Counted from the first letter of the stretch, positions 52,327-62,648 are shown. The stretch is 64,000 nucleotides of DNA from an uncultured Bacillota bacterium (GCA_927441425.1 CAKMKG010000018.1:1-64000); one strand, 5' to 3'. The notes: a model not told the origin generated them from the sequence alone. Program-made: numbers and translations.

Positions 52327-53673
52327 TTACATAACAAATCCGAAAATGATAAACAAAATCGTCGCAAGTACAAACGGTATTGCTATGTATGGAAGCGCAC
52401 ATCTTGCATAATCCATGTTTTTGATCTGCGTCGTTCCGCAGGTGATCGTCGCTGCATCGCTGAAGAAGCATGCCTGACTGCCGAAGGCTGAAGCCGAGAT
52501 GATTGAAGCGGCTGCCAGTGATAAATTAACGTCCATAGCGATTGCCAACGGAATGATGATCGGGAATGAAATCGCTGCGATGCCCCAGAAGCTTCCTACA
52601 ACGAACATGAGGATCGCTACCGTCACAAAGCAAACTGCAGGAAGCAAGCCTGGGCTGATTATGCTTGCAACATTGGTGATGACAAAATCCGTCAGTCCGA
52701 CTGAATCATTTGCACGCTGAAGGATAAAGGCGATGATGATCAGCATGATGACAAACAGCATATCCCGGAAGCCTTGAACGATCCCGTCACAAAGATCCCA
52801 GAATTTCATCAATTTTTGAGGGACAAACATCAGGAAGCAGACAACAAGCGCGATAATAACGCCATATAAGGCCTCTCCGGTTGTAATGGTAACAATCGCC
52901 GCAACCAGCATAGGAACGATGAAGTTAAATGCACTGGATTTGTTTGCATCTTCCGTTGCAACTTGATCTTTAAACTCTTCATAGGTGCTATCAGGCAGAA
53001 CCTGACCTGCTTTGGCACGTTCCTCCGCTTTTTTCAGCGGTCCGTACATCGGTACAATGCCGAGGATCACCAAAGGTACCATGAGGACTGCAATCCATGG
53101 ATAAAACATAAACGGAATCGCCGCAAAATATGCGGAAGCGCCGCCCTCGATTCCCACCGCCTCCATCTGTGCCAGCATAAATGCAAACCATGTTGTCGCA
53201 GGAATCAAAACGCATACGTCGGTACCTGTCGAATTGATGATATAGGCCAGGTACTCTCTGGAAATATTAAACTTGTCAGATAGTTTTCTCATTGCGGCTC
53301 CGACTGCCATCGCATTGATGTAATCGTCTATAAATACGATAATACCAAGGATCCATGTGGCCAATAGCACTTTTTTTCTGCTGGTGGCTACTTTTTGAAT
53401 CAGATTAGAAAAGCCCTGGGCTCCTCCGCCTTTGTCCAGCCAGATGATCAGCACACCAAAAAGGCCGACAACCAATGCGATCCATACCGTAACTGCATCC
53501 ATCATGACCGCATAGGTAGCATCGATAAAAGCCGTAAAAAATCCGGAGGGTCCTGCGGAAATCAAAAATCCGGTGACCGCTCCTACCAGTAAAGGTTCCA
53601 GAATTCTCCTTGTTGCCAATGCCAGTATAATTACAAGTGCAGATGGGATAAGACATACAATTCCGTAATCCAT
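52327..53673 (-). CDS. NhaC-type Na+/H+ or organic-acid antiporter
   Basis: A 448-residue carrier of the NhaC family with 11 to 12 helices. VGLFGVLIIWLDKGGGAQGF, FIDDYINAMAVGAAMRKLSDKF and NSTGTDVCVLIPATTWFAF are typical. Some members are Na+/H+ antiporters and others exchange amino acids or organic acids. ATG 53673 follows TTAGGAGGT; the longer frame upstream lacks a site. It is 40 bp after the deacylase gene and probably co-transcribed, which favours substrate or product exchange. Confidence 0.9.
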   Translation of the reverse strand: MDYGIVCLIPSALVIILALATRRILEPLLVGAVTGFLISAGPSGFFTAFIDATYAVMMDAVTVWIALVVGLFGVLIIWLDKGGGAQGFSNLIQKVATSRKKVLLATWILGIIVFIDDYINAMAVGAAMRKLSDKFNISREYLAYIINSTGTDVCVLIPATTWFAFMLAQMEAVGIEGGASAYFAAIPFMFYPWIAVLMVPLVILGIVPMYGPLKKAEERAKAGQVLPDSTYEEFKDQVATEDANKSSAFNFIVPMLVAAIVTITTGEALYGVIIALVVCFLMFVPQKLMKFWDLCDGIVQGFRDMLFVIMLIIIAFILQRANDSVGLTDFVITNVASIISPGLLPAVCFVTVAILMFVVGSFWGIAAISFPIIIPLAIAMDVNLSLAAASIISASAFGSQACFFSDAATITCGTTQIKNMDYARCALPYIAIPFVLATILFIIFGFVM

Positions 53674-53713
53674 TTTTTTACCTCCTAATTTTTTATGAAA
53701 ACGAATATTGCTT

Positions 53714-55105
53714 CTACAAAGACCAGACCTTGTTTTTCTGACGGAGAATTTTTCCCGGAAGCGTATCCTCGATGGCCTTTCCTTCAGCAACAACAGTCAC
53801 GCCGTTAACGATAACATACTCGATGCCGGTAGGCTCCGCATCCGGCTGGCCTATTCCGACATAATCCGCATTATCTCTGATTGTTGTTGGATCGAATATA
53901 ACGAGATCCGCATCAGCACCCGCACCGATCCATCCTTTTGTCTCTGCAATGCCCATCTGTTTCGCCGGCAAGTAGCTGGACTTAATTACTGCCTCCATCA
54001 TGGTTAGTGCGCCCTGTTCCCTGACAAGCCTTTGAAATACCCTGGGAAAGGTTCCTGCGTCCTGGGGATGGCCGTTGCCGGGTTTATCCGATAAACCCGC
54101 ATCGGTGGAGATCATCGTATACGGCCGCTTGAGCGCCATCGCCAGATCAGGCAGGACACCTACAAAGGCTGTGCCAACCGTTCCTTCCTCGTTGATCTTA
54201 ATATAGTCAATGATTTCCTGGGTAGCCCGCTGCCCCACATATTTACCGGTTGAAATCATAAGATCACTGATTCGGCAGCCGTATCTTTCGTGCCAGCCAT
54301 CATCAAACACCGCAGATTTCACAAAGGTGGCAAATGCTTCATAAATCCCGGAGTCGCAGAGGATGGGAATCTTTCTTTCTATAGCATGATCGATCATGCA
54401 CAGCGCCATTGCAACAACCTCTGAATGAACTCCAAACTGATATGCTAAATGAGATATCTGAACTCTTGCCCCTGTTTTTTCCGATAATTCAATCGCTTCA
54501 TAAAGCCCATTGGCAAAGTCCAGCGAATCTTTTCTGGTATGTATTGCTACAAGTTTATTATATTTTGCAGCCACTGCCGCTAGCGGCAGAGTCTCCGCCG
54601 CCGTTGCTCCGGGCGCATATTCAAGACCAAAGGATATGCCGATGGCCCCTTCCTCCAATGCCTGTTCAGCTATTTTGACCATTTCCGCGATCTGCTCAGG
54701 ACTTGCCGCAGCATGGGGGTCCTGAATCCCGACCATTTCCCTGAATGTCCACGAGTGTCCCGCAAGAGTTGCAAAATTGATCGGATACCCTCTCTCTTCC
54801 ATCTGATCAAGGTAACCCTTGACCGGCATCATCGAAGTCAAGCCGCAGTTTCCCGACAGACAGGTTGTAATGCCCTGTTTTACCGAAAGCCATGCCGGAT
54901 AAAGCGGAAAACTCAAATGGGAATGGATATCGACAAATCCGGGACATACGACTTTGTTTCCGGCTTCAATTACTGTATTTCCCTCAAGCTGTTCTCGGGA
55001 AACCAATTCAATTTTCCCATCCTTGATCCCAATATTACCGACAGTCTGAATCTCCGTCTTCGGCTCGATAATTGTACCCTTGTTAATCACGATATCAAAA
55101 ATCAT
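53714..55105 (-). CDS. N-acyl-D-amino-acid deacylase family amidohydrolase
   Basis: A 463-residue zinc amidohydrolase. VCPGFVDIHSHL holds the HxH metal ligands; SGNCGL provides the bridging cysteine of the D-aminoacylase subgroup; IHTRKDS and ISHLAYQF contribute histidines and STDAGLSD the catalytic Asp. It should hydrolyse N-acyl-D-amino acids or related amides in the cytoplasm. It leads the leftward group with the antiporter, LuxR-type regulator and amino-acid permease, consistent with scavenging D-amino acids. Confidence 0.9.
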   Translation of the reverse strand: MIFDIVINKGTIIEPKTEIQTVGNIGIKDGKIELVSREQLEGNTVIEAGNKVVCPGFVDIHSHLSFPLYPAWLSVKQGITTCLSGNCGLTSMMPVKGYLDQMEERGYPINFATLAGHSWTFREMVGIQDPHAAASPEQIAEMVKIAEQALEEGAIGISFGLEYAPGATAAETLPLAAVAAKYNKLVAIHTRKDSLDFANGLYEAIELSEKTGARVQISHLAYQFGVHSEVVAMALCMIDHAIERKIPILCDSGIYEAFATFVKSAVFDDGWHERYGCRISDLMISTGKYVGQRATQEIIDYIKINEEGTVGTAFVGVLPDLAMALKRPYTMISTDAGLSDKPGNGHPQDAGTFPRVFQRLVREQGALTMMEAVIKSSYLPAKQMGIAETKGWIGAGADADLVIFDPTTIRDNADYVGIGQPDAEPTGIEYVIVNGVTVVAEGKAIEDTLPGKILRQKNKVWSL

Positions 55106-55249
55106 TTTTAACCAAACCTCCCATCCGTCATGAGGGATCGTGACGCATTCACACCTCTCTAATACTCCGTTCGGATTATTATTTATATTGCGTTTTGTAT
55201 TTTATTATGCTATAGAGTAAGTATTATATATTTAGGGAGGCGATGAGGA

Positions 55250-55450
55250 TTGACGAATAACAGTATTATTTTGCTAAACGATATCATTTTAAAAATCTAT
55301 ACGGTTAAAGATGCACCGTTAAATCTGGCCGACGGCATTGGAATCGGAATATCAGAGGAAAGCATGGCAATCTATTTGAAAGAATTTCAGGATTATGATC
55401 AAACAAGATGGTCCTATGCCACTCCCACTGCAAAGGCGTATAACAGGTAG
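55250..55450 (+). CDS. Small protein of unknown function, TTG start
   Basis: A 66-residue protein not assigned to a family. Translation would begin at TTG behind GGGAGGCGATGAGGA; an upstream ATG in another frame reads only five codons. The sequence is amphipathic with a conserved-looking C-terminus (DQTRWSYATPTAKAYNR). It stands alone between a leftward operon and the ECF genes. Confidence 0.5.
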   Translation: MTNNSIILLNDIILKIYTVKDAPLNLADGIGIGISEESMAIYLKEFQDYDQTRWSYATPTAKAYNR

Positions 55451-55533
55451 CTCTGACCATTATTCATAATGGGATTTTCTTGGGAGTCATTGCTCTATTC
55501 AGAACGTAGATTTCATGATCGAACGATTTTTTC

Positions 55534-56364
55534 TCAATGAAACGGGTACCAGTATACGGCTCCGATGCTGACCTTGATGGCGACTGCCAGCACCAGGACA
55601 AAGCCCGCGGCAACCGCAAAGGTGATATCCAGTTTTGAATATTTTCTTCTGTGGTACCAGGTTCTACTCTTGTTCTTCCCGAAGCCTCTCAGATCCATCG
55701 CATTCGAAACGACTTCAATTCGATTGAAGGAACTTAAAAGCAGCGGAACCATAACCGTCGCGTAGTTTCTGAGCCTTGTGCCGATGCCCGCGTCTCCCTT
55801 TCGAAAGGCTACCCCTCTGGCTTCCTGGGCGTTGATGATATTTTCCACCTCCGCCTTTACATCAGGAATGTATCGCAGCGCGATGCTCACCGAGTATGCG
55901 ACCCTGTAGGGCACGCCGATCCGGTTCAGGCTGCTGGCAAAATTGCTCGGATGGGTGGTAAAGAGAAACAATATGGTGATCGGCATGATGGAGATATATT
56001 TCAGAGACAGTGTAATGCAATAGAAAATCGTCTCATAGGTGATGGTATAAAATCCGATCCCAACTGCCTTTGAATAGGTTCCCGTCAATTCCGAGCCGAA
56101 CTCCGGTGTAATCAGCAGTAATAGTCCTGAGTTAAGCAAAGTGAAAATAAAGATGAAGACCAGCAGCGGCCACACAGCTTTACTCGGCAATTTTGAAAGC
56201 TTTAATAGAAACAGCCCAAAGAGGATCATGGCAAGAAAGACCCTGACATCCATGAAAGCAAAGGCAAGAAATGTCCATGCGATGAGCATGAGCAGCTTAA
56301 TGCTTCCGTCCAGACCATGAAAGATGGACTGCCGTTCGATATATAGGGATCCACTTTTACTCAT
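55534..56364 (-). CDS. ecfT: ECF transporter transmembrane protein EcfT
   Basis: A 276-residue scaffold subunit of an energy-coupling factor vitamin or metal importer. Five to six helices and the two cytoplasmic coupling motifs, AQEARG (about 189) and AMDLRGFG (about 228), that bind the ATPases. The gene overlaps the ATPase gene by 4 bp, so S component, ATPase and T component form one operon. Confidence 0.93.
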   Translation of the reverse strand: MSKSGSLYIERQSIFHGLDGSIKLLMLIAWTFLAFAFMDVRVFLAMILFGLFLLKLSKLPSKAVWPLLVFIFIFTLLNSGLLLLITPEFGSELTGTYSKAVGIGFYTITYETIFYCITLSLKYISIMPITILFLFTTHPSNFASSLNRIGVPYRVAYSVSIALRYIPDVKAEVENIINAQEARGVAFRKGDAGIGTRLRNYATVMVPLLLSSFNRIEVVSNAMDLRGFGKNKSRTWYHRRKYSKLDITFAVAAGFVLVLAVAIKVSIGAVYWYPFH

Positions 56365-58055
56365 AGCGCGCCTCCCGTGATTCTTCTGGTGAAATAGGCG
56401 ATGAAGGAGCTGATATCCTCTACGTCATAAAGCCTCCCCATCCGTTCAATGGAAGTATGCTTCAAGTTTGCTTTGCTGATAATCAATGGATCTGCAAGAA
56501 TCTTGTCTATGTAATCTCTGGCAATGACCCTTCCGCCGGAAAGCACCACACTGCTGTCGGCATACTCCAATGCAAGGTGCATGTCATGGGTGATCAGTAT
56601 AATCCCGACCCCGGTCTTTTTGATTTCGTCAAGATAGATCATAAATTCCTTATAACTTGTATAGTCCTGCCCTGCCGTGGGCTCATCCAGGATGATGACC
56701 TTTGGCCCCATAGAAAGGATGGCCGCAATCGTCACTCTTTTTTTCTGACCATAGCTTAATGAGGAGACCGGCCAGTTTCTGTATTCGTAAAGTCCGCAGA
56801 TTTTCAGTGCTTTCATAACCTTCCTGTCGATCTCTTCCTCCTTTGTACCGAAGTTCCTCAGCCCGAAGGCCACCTCATCAAAGACCATGCTCTTGGTGAT
56901 CATGTGGTTTGGATTTTGCATTACAAAGCCAATCGCCAATGCACGCTGCTTGGTGGTCCATTTGTCGATGCAAGCGTCCTCAAAAAACATGGAACCCTGC
57001 TGGTATTTTGCGATACCGGAAATTGTCTTAAGCAAGGTGGATTTTCCCGCACCGTTGTTGCCGACGATGGCGAGCATTTCTCCCACCTTGACGTCAAAGC
57101 TGATGTCTTCGATGGTAAAAGGGTCGTCCTTGAAATATCGATAGCACACGCTCTCGAGCTTTAGTATGGTCCTGTTATCAGGCCTCTTGTCCGTGAAATG
57201 GTCCTCTAGATACCTAGTCACCACCTGATCCTTGTATTTTATCGTATTTTCCAGTACGGAAATTTTATCTTCTTCGTGAATATCCGCTCCGCAAAACTTC
57301 AGCATTTCCACATACAGCGGCTGCCTCAGTCCACACCTCGGCAGAAGGTCTTCTGCCAGTAGTCTGTCAGGTGTACCATCAAAAACAATCCTTCCCTCTC
57401 CCATGACGATGACTCTGTCAAAGCCGTGTTCCAGTACATCTTCGATTCGATGTTCAATTACAATGATTGTCTTACCCGTATTCTCATGGATGTCGATCAT
57501 GGTTTCCATTGCCTTCTTGCCGCTTGCAGGATCCAGGTTTGCAAGGGGTTCGTCAAACAAAAGAATCGGAACGTTCATGGCTAGAATGCCGGCGATTGCT
57601 ACCTTCTGCTTCTGTCCTCCCGATAAATTCTGAGGGGGCTGCTCCTTTTTCCCGAGCATATCAACCTGTGCAAGAGCACGATCAACAACAGCACTCATAT
57701 CCTCCGGCGGTACGCAGTCGTTCTCTAGGGCGAAGGCAACGTCTTCTCCGGAACTCAGCCCTACAAATTGACAGTCTTGATCTTGAAGAATGCTACCCAC
57801 CTGCGTTCCCATAGCAAAAAGAGAGAGACTCCCGGGCTCCTTTCCGTTTACCGTGATCCTGCCCTGTATTTCGCCTTTATAGGTAAATGGAATTAGCCCA
57901 TTGATACAATGGGCTAATGTTGATTTACCACTTCCGCTTTTGCCGGTGATTAATACTTTTTCCCCCTCCTCAATCCTGAGATTGATGTTGGAAAGGGTCG
58001 GTTCGTCCAGATTATTATATTTGAATGTGACGTCTTCAAAAACAATTGCGTTCAT
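56361..58055 (-). CDS. ECF transporter ATPase, two ABC domains fused
   Basis: A 564-residue fusion of two EcfA-type domains. The first has GKSGSGKST, LSGGQKQK and LLFDEPLANLD; the second has GNNGAGKST, LSYGQKKR (Tyr for the usual Gly, a known variant) and VIILDEPTAGQD. A single tandem gene replaces separate ecfA1 and ecfA2, as in YkoD-type systems. It directly abuts the S-component gene and overlaps ecfT. Confidence 0.93.
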   Translation of the reverse strand: MNAIVFEDVTFKYNNLDEPTLSNINLRIEEGEKVLITGKSGSGKSTLAHCINGLIPFTYKGEIQGRITVNGKEPGSLSLFAMGTQVGSILQDQDCQFVGLSSGEDVAFALENDCVPPEDMSAVVDRALAQVDMLGKKEQPPQNLSGGQKQKVAIAGILAMNVPILLFDEPLANLDPASGKKAMETMIDIHENTGKTIIVIEHRIEDVLEHGFDRVIVMGEGRIVFDGTPDRLLAEDLLPRCGLRQPLYVEMLKFCGADIHEEDKISVLENTIKYKDQVVTRYLEDHFTDKRPDNRTILKLESVCYRYFKDDPFTIEDISFDVKVGEMLAIVGNNGAGKSTLLKTISGIAKYQQGSMFFEDACIDKWTTKQRALAIGFVMQNPNHMITKSMVFDEVAFGLRNFGTKEEEIDRKVMKALKICGLYEYRNWPVSSLSYGQKKRVTIAAILSMGPKVIILDEPTAGQDYTSYKEFMIYLDEIKKTGVGIILITHDMHLALEYADSSVVLSGGRVIARDYIDKILADPLIISKANLKHTSIERMGRLYDVEDISSFIAYFTRRITGGAL

Positions 58056-58715
58056 TTATGCGTCCTTCTTTAGTCCCCTGTTCTTTGCTTTTGATTTTGC
58101 AATCAGAATGACTGCAGGAATGCCAATTACAGCGATAACGATGAGATTCGAAATATTCGCAAGGGTGATCTGCACGAACAGTTTTTCAGCCGGCTCGCCG
58201 TAGAGATAAACGTCACCGAGGTAAGCAATGACACTTCCTATGAACATTCCTACGAGAGACCATAGGTACATCATTGCAATGTGTGCCTTGGTGCAGGCGC
58301 CGTTGATCGGATCAAACTTCTTGTCAAAGCCAACGAAACCGCCGAACAGTCCCATCATAGCAGAAAGGAATACCCAGCTCCACCATACACCGCCGTACAT
58401 AAAGGCATCATTGAGCGCATGACCAATGAACCCGATCAAAAAACCAGCTGCCGGTCCAAAGAAAGCGCCAAAGATTGGCAGCAGAGCGATGGCGATTCGG
58501 AAGGAGGTATTCGGTCCAATCGGAACAGATATTGCAGAAAGCGCTGCATACAACGCGGCTCCGATGCCGATTGCAACTACGGTCTTCGTACTCATGTGCT
58601 TGCCCTTCTGCTTGTTGATGAGGGCAACGGCGATGCAAAGCACAATGGCCACCACAATGGCAATCATGCCCTCCCTTGTGATTACAGATTGAAAGAATCC
58701 GGTAAATCCACTCAT
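58056..58715 (-). CDS. ECF transporter substrate-binding S component, UPF0397-like
   Basis: A 219-residue membrane protein with six helices. MSTKTVVAIGIGAALYAALSAI (in pieces), FFGPAAGFLIGFIGHALNDAFMYG and WWSWVFLSAMMGL match the UPF0397 group of S components, which are coupled to YkoD/YkoC-type modules. The ligand is not known; no riboswitch is visible in the 218-bp upstream region. An N-terminal extra helix precedes the family core. AAAGGAG precedes the ATG. Confidence 0.85.
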   Translation of the reverse strand: MSGFTGFFQSVITREGMIAIVVAIVLCIAVALINKQKGKHMSTKTVVAIGIGAALYAALSAISVPIGPNTSFRIAIALLPIFGAFFGPAAGFLIGFIGHALNDAFMYGGVWWSWVFLSAMMGLFGGFVGFDKKFDPINGACTKAHIAMMYLWSLVGMFIGSVIAYLGDVYLYGEPAEKLFVQITLANISNLIVIAVIGIPAVILIAKSKAKNRGLKKDA

Positions 58716-58933
58716 AATTCATTCTCCTTTTCCCCAAATACTTATTTTTACAAATGCGCTTTTAGTATACATCAATCTTCCTTCCTTTTCCAGATTTAGT
58801 CGAACAATTTTTGCGTTACGCGAAGCTGTAAAAGTTTTCTGCTTTATTTATCATTTTTTATAATACTAAATCCAAAAATGTTAAAAATAACTTCGAATCG
58901 ATTATTTGTTTAGTGAAAGGAGGTCCTGAAAAA

Positions 58934-60964
58934 ATGTCAATCGGCTTAAATCACGCCTTGCGCGTATTCGCGGGCACTCTGGTCCTGTTTCTTCTTATCC
59001 CATTACAGACAATTCCCGTATCAGCAGAAATTCCACAGGGGACACGCGACAATCCGAATCCTGAATATCAAAGGGGGCTCGATACCGGGCACGGTAATTC
59101 TAACGACACATTACTTGCCTACAGTGGGTTTTATTTATACCCTTTTATATATGAAGCAAAAGATAACGAATCGAATACGGATACCCAAGCTGCCGGCACC
59201 AATCCTTCCTATCATGATTTGGGATTCAGTAAAATTAATGTCGCTGCCCTATCTCATTATATTGATGTAAAAAAAATTACCGAGCAGCAATTTTATGATC
59301 TGAATTTTGAGATGAAAATCGCTTCTGTGGCGATGACAACGGATACTCAGCTGTTGCTGCGAACAAACGACAATCAATATTGCACCATTCCAATCTCAGA
59401 TGAGTACATTAAGGCTATGGAATTGACCGGCGCGGTGGAAAAGGGAACCAGCCAGAAAATGACCTCCACCAGTAAAAAAAAGCACAGCACCTTCAGTACC
59501 TTTATTCTGATCACATTAATCCTCTCCGTAGTGATTTTTGTCGTCTGGTTCTATTCCATGAACAAAAGAACCTATCAACCGGACAAGCTCGTTGTCGGAA
59601 CGAAGGATAAAGGGAAAATCCCAACGGCGATTCCGGAGAAAAAAATAACCTTTAATGAGGTTCAGGGAATCGATGAACTGAAACCGGATCTGTTCCGCCT
59701 GGTAGATGCGCTGAAACATCCTGCAAAGTATAAAAAGCTGGGAGCAAGACCAACAAAGGGCTTAATCCTGTATGGCCCTCCCGGAACAGGCAAGACATTG
59801 ATTGCCAAAGCAATTTCAGGAGAAGCAGAGGTTCCGTTTTTTTCTGCTTCCGGCAGCGATTTTGTTGAAAAATATGTTGGTGTCGGCGCCTCAAGAATCC
59901 GCGATTTGTTTACAAAAGCACGAAAAGCTGCCCCCTGCATTGTGTTCATCGATGAGCTCGATGCAATCGGGGGGAACCGAGGTGAAAGCAACAACAGCGA
60001 ACGGGATCAGACGATCAACGCCTTACTAACAGAGCTTGACGGCTTTACTGCCTGCGAAGGCATTCTTACGATCTGCGCCACCAACAGGCTGGATATTCTG
60101 GATGCCGCCTTGACAAGACCCGGAAGATTTGATTTAAAAATTGCTGTAAATCTTCCCGACAAGCAGGCACGATATCAGATCTTAAAACTCCATAGCACCG
60201 GAAAGAAGTTGGGCGACGAAATTCAAATTGATGCACTGGCCAAAAAAACCAATGGATTTTCAGGGGCTGAGCTGGAAAATTTGCTGAATGAAGCTGCCCT
60301 TATCGCGGCAGCGAAGGATAAAGAATGGATCACCAATATGGATATCGAAGATGCTTTCTTTAAAATCATCATGAATGGTCATAAGAAGGAACGGGTCGAG
60401 AATGACGAGTACGCAAGACTTGTCGCATATCACGAATCGGGGCATACTTTGGCTACAAAGCTCCTGACCAAGGATGGAGTTACAACCGTTACGATTACCC
60501 AGAGCACTTCGGGGGCAGGCGGGGTAACCTTCCGTGCACCGGAGGATACTCCACTAAAAAGCAAAAAATATCTCCGAAGTCTGGTTAAGGTAATGTATGC
60601 AGGCCGTGCAGCAGAAGAAATTCTTTTGGGAGGAGATGAGGACATCACCACCGGAGCATCAGAGGATATCAAACAGGCAACGGAAATCATCAAGCAGTAT
60701 ATCGCCATCTATGGAATGGGAAGTCAAGGCATGATCGATCTGACGCAGCTGACAAATCAGTTTGACATGATTGAAGAAGCCTCCAACATGGCCAATTTGC
60801 TTTACAAGGAAACCCTTGAATTTTTGACGCTCCATCGAAGTAAGCTGGATCGTATTGCATCGGCACTACTGGATCGAGAGACGCTGGAGGAATCGGAAAT
60901 CGACGATCTGATCAGCGAAAGAGACTTGACGCCATTGGCCTATCTTGATAGACTCAATGCATAA
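58934..60964 (+). CDS. Divergent FtsH-type AAA+ zinc protease with a long extracytoplasmic domain
   Basis: A 676-residue membrane protease. Residues 1-31 look like a signal or first membrane helix, followed by about 155 extracytoplasmic residues unlike standard FtsH, a second helix (about 187-207), the AAA domain (Walker A GPPGTGKT 281-288, Walker B VFIDELDAIG, second region of homology ATNRLDILDAALTRPGRFD) and the peptidase with HESGH (500-504). The third metal ligand lies in GGDEDITTGASEDI. All catalytic residues are present. ATG 58934 follows AAAGGAGG. It is probably a specialised paralogue of housekeeping FtsH. Confidence 0.9.
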   Translation: MSIGLNHALRVFAGTLVLFLLIPLQTIPVSAEIPQGTRDNPNPEYQRGLDTGHGNSNDTLLAYSGFYLYPFIYEAKDNESNTDTQAAGTNPSYHDLGFSKINVAALSHYIDVKKITEQQFYDLNFEMKIASVAMTTDTQLLLRTNDNQYCTIPISDEYIKAMELTGAVEKGTSQKMTSTSKKKHSTFSTFILITLILSVVIFVVWFYSMNKRTYQPDKLVVGTKDKGKIPTAIPEKKITFNEVQGIDELKPDLFRLVDALKHPAKYKKLGARPTKGLILYGPPGTGKTLIAKAISGEAEVPFFSASGSDFVEKYVGVGASRIRDLFTKARKAAPCIVFIDELDAIGGNRGESNNSERDQTINALLTELDGFTACEGILTICATNRLDILDAALTRPGRFDLKIAVNLPDKQARYQILKLHSTGKKLGDEIQIDALAKKTNGFSGAELENLLNEAALIAAAKDKEWITNMDIEDAFFKIIMNGHKKERVENDEYARLVAYHESGHTLATKLLTKDGVTTVTITQSTSGAGGVTFRAPEDTPLKSKKYLRSLVKVMYAGRAAEEILLGGDEDITTGASEDIKQATEIIKQYIAIYGMGSQGMIDLTQLTNQFDMIEEASNMANLLYKETLEFLTLHRSKLDRIASALLDRETLEESEIDDLISERDLTPLAYLDRLNA

Positions 60965-61028
60965 AACAGATCGATCACGACAAGCTGAAAAAAAAGGGGA
61001 TGGAGCACCCCTTCGGGAGGAATTGAAA

Positions 61029-62648
61029 ATGACCTTTCATAAGCAGAATGCAAAAGACTGGATTTTAAATGCACGGATTTTTAGCCATCCCTCTATATGG
61101 ATTGGAGCAATCCTCTTGCTGGTCTTATTATTAGTTTGCATCAGCCTGCTTTCCGATCAGGAAAACAATCTGCAGAATAATCCGGAATTTGTGGATCAAG
61201 ATGTCCATTCCATCGCCGAGGTTTTGCCAGAAGACGAAATCTATGAATTCGATGGGCTTCTCTATCTCTCTCCGCTCAGCTCATCCACCTTCGACTATGC
61301 GGAAAGCAGGATGCTGGGCACGAGGTTCACCATCGGCGAGGAGCGCTTTGAGATCAATTACCCTGAGCAGGATCGGTATATCATAGAACAGCCCACGTAT
61401 ACCAGAGAAACGATGACCGAGGATATGATCCTTGCCTTTGAAAAATCCACCTTTGATAAAGTATTGATTTCCGAATACAAGGAAATCGAGCGGTACTCCA
61501 TATCCACCCGCGATCACCTCAAGACTAACTTTTATTTGTACGCCCTGGATGATCAATTTTGGCTGTCCACCTACGCGGACAATACGGCAGACAAATCAGA
61601 AATCACGCTATCTATTTGGAAGTTGAAACAGCCGCCGACCTATGAACAGCTCGCATCAGACATCATGAAGACTATGTCGACGGAAGAGAAAGTAGGGCAG
61701 ATGTTTTTTGCCCGCTGCCGGAAGGATACTGCAATCGCTGATCTCGAAACATATTCTTTCGGTGGGTATGTCCTATTCGGCATTGATATCAAAGAAGAAA
61801 CAAGGGACACTTTAAAAACAACGATTCAAAGCTATCAGAATGCTTCTGCGATCAAACTGCTGATTGGAGTCGATGAGGAAGGCGGTAAGATTGTACGCAT
61901 AAGCCGCTATCCGGAATTCCGAGCCGTCCCATTCCATTCCCCGCAATCACTATATGCAGAAGGTGGTTATCCGCTCATCGCAAGCGATACCACAGAAAAA
62001 GCCACGCTGCTGAAGACCCTCGGCATCAATGTGAACCTGGCTCCTGTTTGTGATATCTCAATCGATCCGGACAATTATATTTATGACCGAACCTTTGGCA
62101 AAGGCGGGGAAGAAACCGCCCAGTATGTAAAAACCGTCGTGGAAACGATGAATTCCAACGACATAGGCTGTGTTTTGAAACACTTTCCCGGATATGGTGA
62201 CAACGTGGACACCCACAAGGGAATCTCTATTGACAGCAGAAGTTATGATTCGTTTCTCAACTCTGATTTCATCCCATTTCAAGCCGGAATAGAAGCCGGC
62301 GCCGGTAGCGTTCTGTTTTCTCATACGATTGTGACCTGTATGGACGCAGACCTCCCTGCCTCTCTTTCTCCTGCTGTTCATGGGGTTTTGCGGGACAAGC
62401 TGGGGTTTGACGGGGTCATGATTACAGATGACTTAGCGATGGCTGCCATCAGAAGATACATCGGCGATGAGGCCTCGGCAGTAATGGCGATCAAGGCAGG
62501 CAACGATCTCATCCTCTCCTCCGACTTTGACATCCAGATCCCCTCTGTTCTGGCCGCAGTTGAAAACGGAACCATTTCGGAAGAGCGCATCAACGAGTCC
62601 GTCTTAAAAATTCTCATATGGAAGCTCCGCTTAGGTATTATCTCGTAG
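61029..62648 (+). CDS. Membrane-anchored GH3 glycosidase, NagZ-like
   Basis: A 539-residue enzyme: an N-terminal anchor (about 23-42), an unrecognised domain to residue 200, and a glycoside hydrolase family 3 domain. VGQMFFARC, GVDEEGGKIVR, NLAPVCDI and KHFPGYGDNVDTH (384-396) give the Asp-His dyad of beta-N-acetylhexosaminidases; MITDDLAM supplies the nucleophile Asp. It probably trims GlcNAc from peptidoglycan outside the membrane. GGGAGGAATT precedes ATG 61029. It follows the FtsH-type gene by 64 bp and is probably co-transcribed. Confidence 0.9.
   Translation: MTFHKQNAKDWILNARIFSHPSIWIGAILLLVLLLVCISLLSDQENNLQNNPEFVDQDVHSIAEVLPEDEIYEFDGLLYLSPLSSSTFDYAESRMLGTRFTIGEERFEINYPEQDRYIIEQPTYTRETMTEDMILAFEKSTFDKVLISEYKEIERYSISTRDHLKTNFYLYALDDQFWLSTYADNTADKSEITLSIWKLKQPPTYEQLASDIMKTMSTEEKVGQMFFARCRKDTAIADLETYSFGGYVLFGIDIKEETRDTLKTTIQSYQNASAIKLLIGVDEEGGKIVRISRYPEFRAVPFHSPQSLYAEGGYPLIASDTTEKATLLKTLGINVNLAPVCDISIDPDNYIYDRTFGKGGEETAQYVKTVVETMNSNDIGCVLKHFPGYGDNVDTHKGISIDSRSYDSFLNSDFIPFQAGIEAGAGSVLFSHTIVTCMDADLPASLSPAVHGVLRDKLGFDGVMITDDLAMAAIRRYIGDEASAVMAIKAGNDLILSSDFDIQIPSVLAAVENGTISEERINESVLKILIWKLRLGIIS

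Noticed and set aside
58716..58933. Riboswitch upstream of the ECF S-component gene
   Set aside because: ECF vitamin importers often have one, but no conserved thiamine, cobalamin, FMN or preQ1 element could be recognised on the minus strand.
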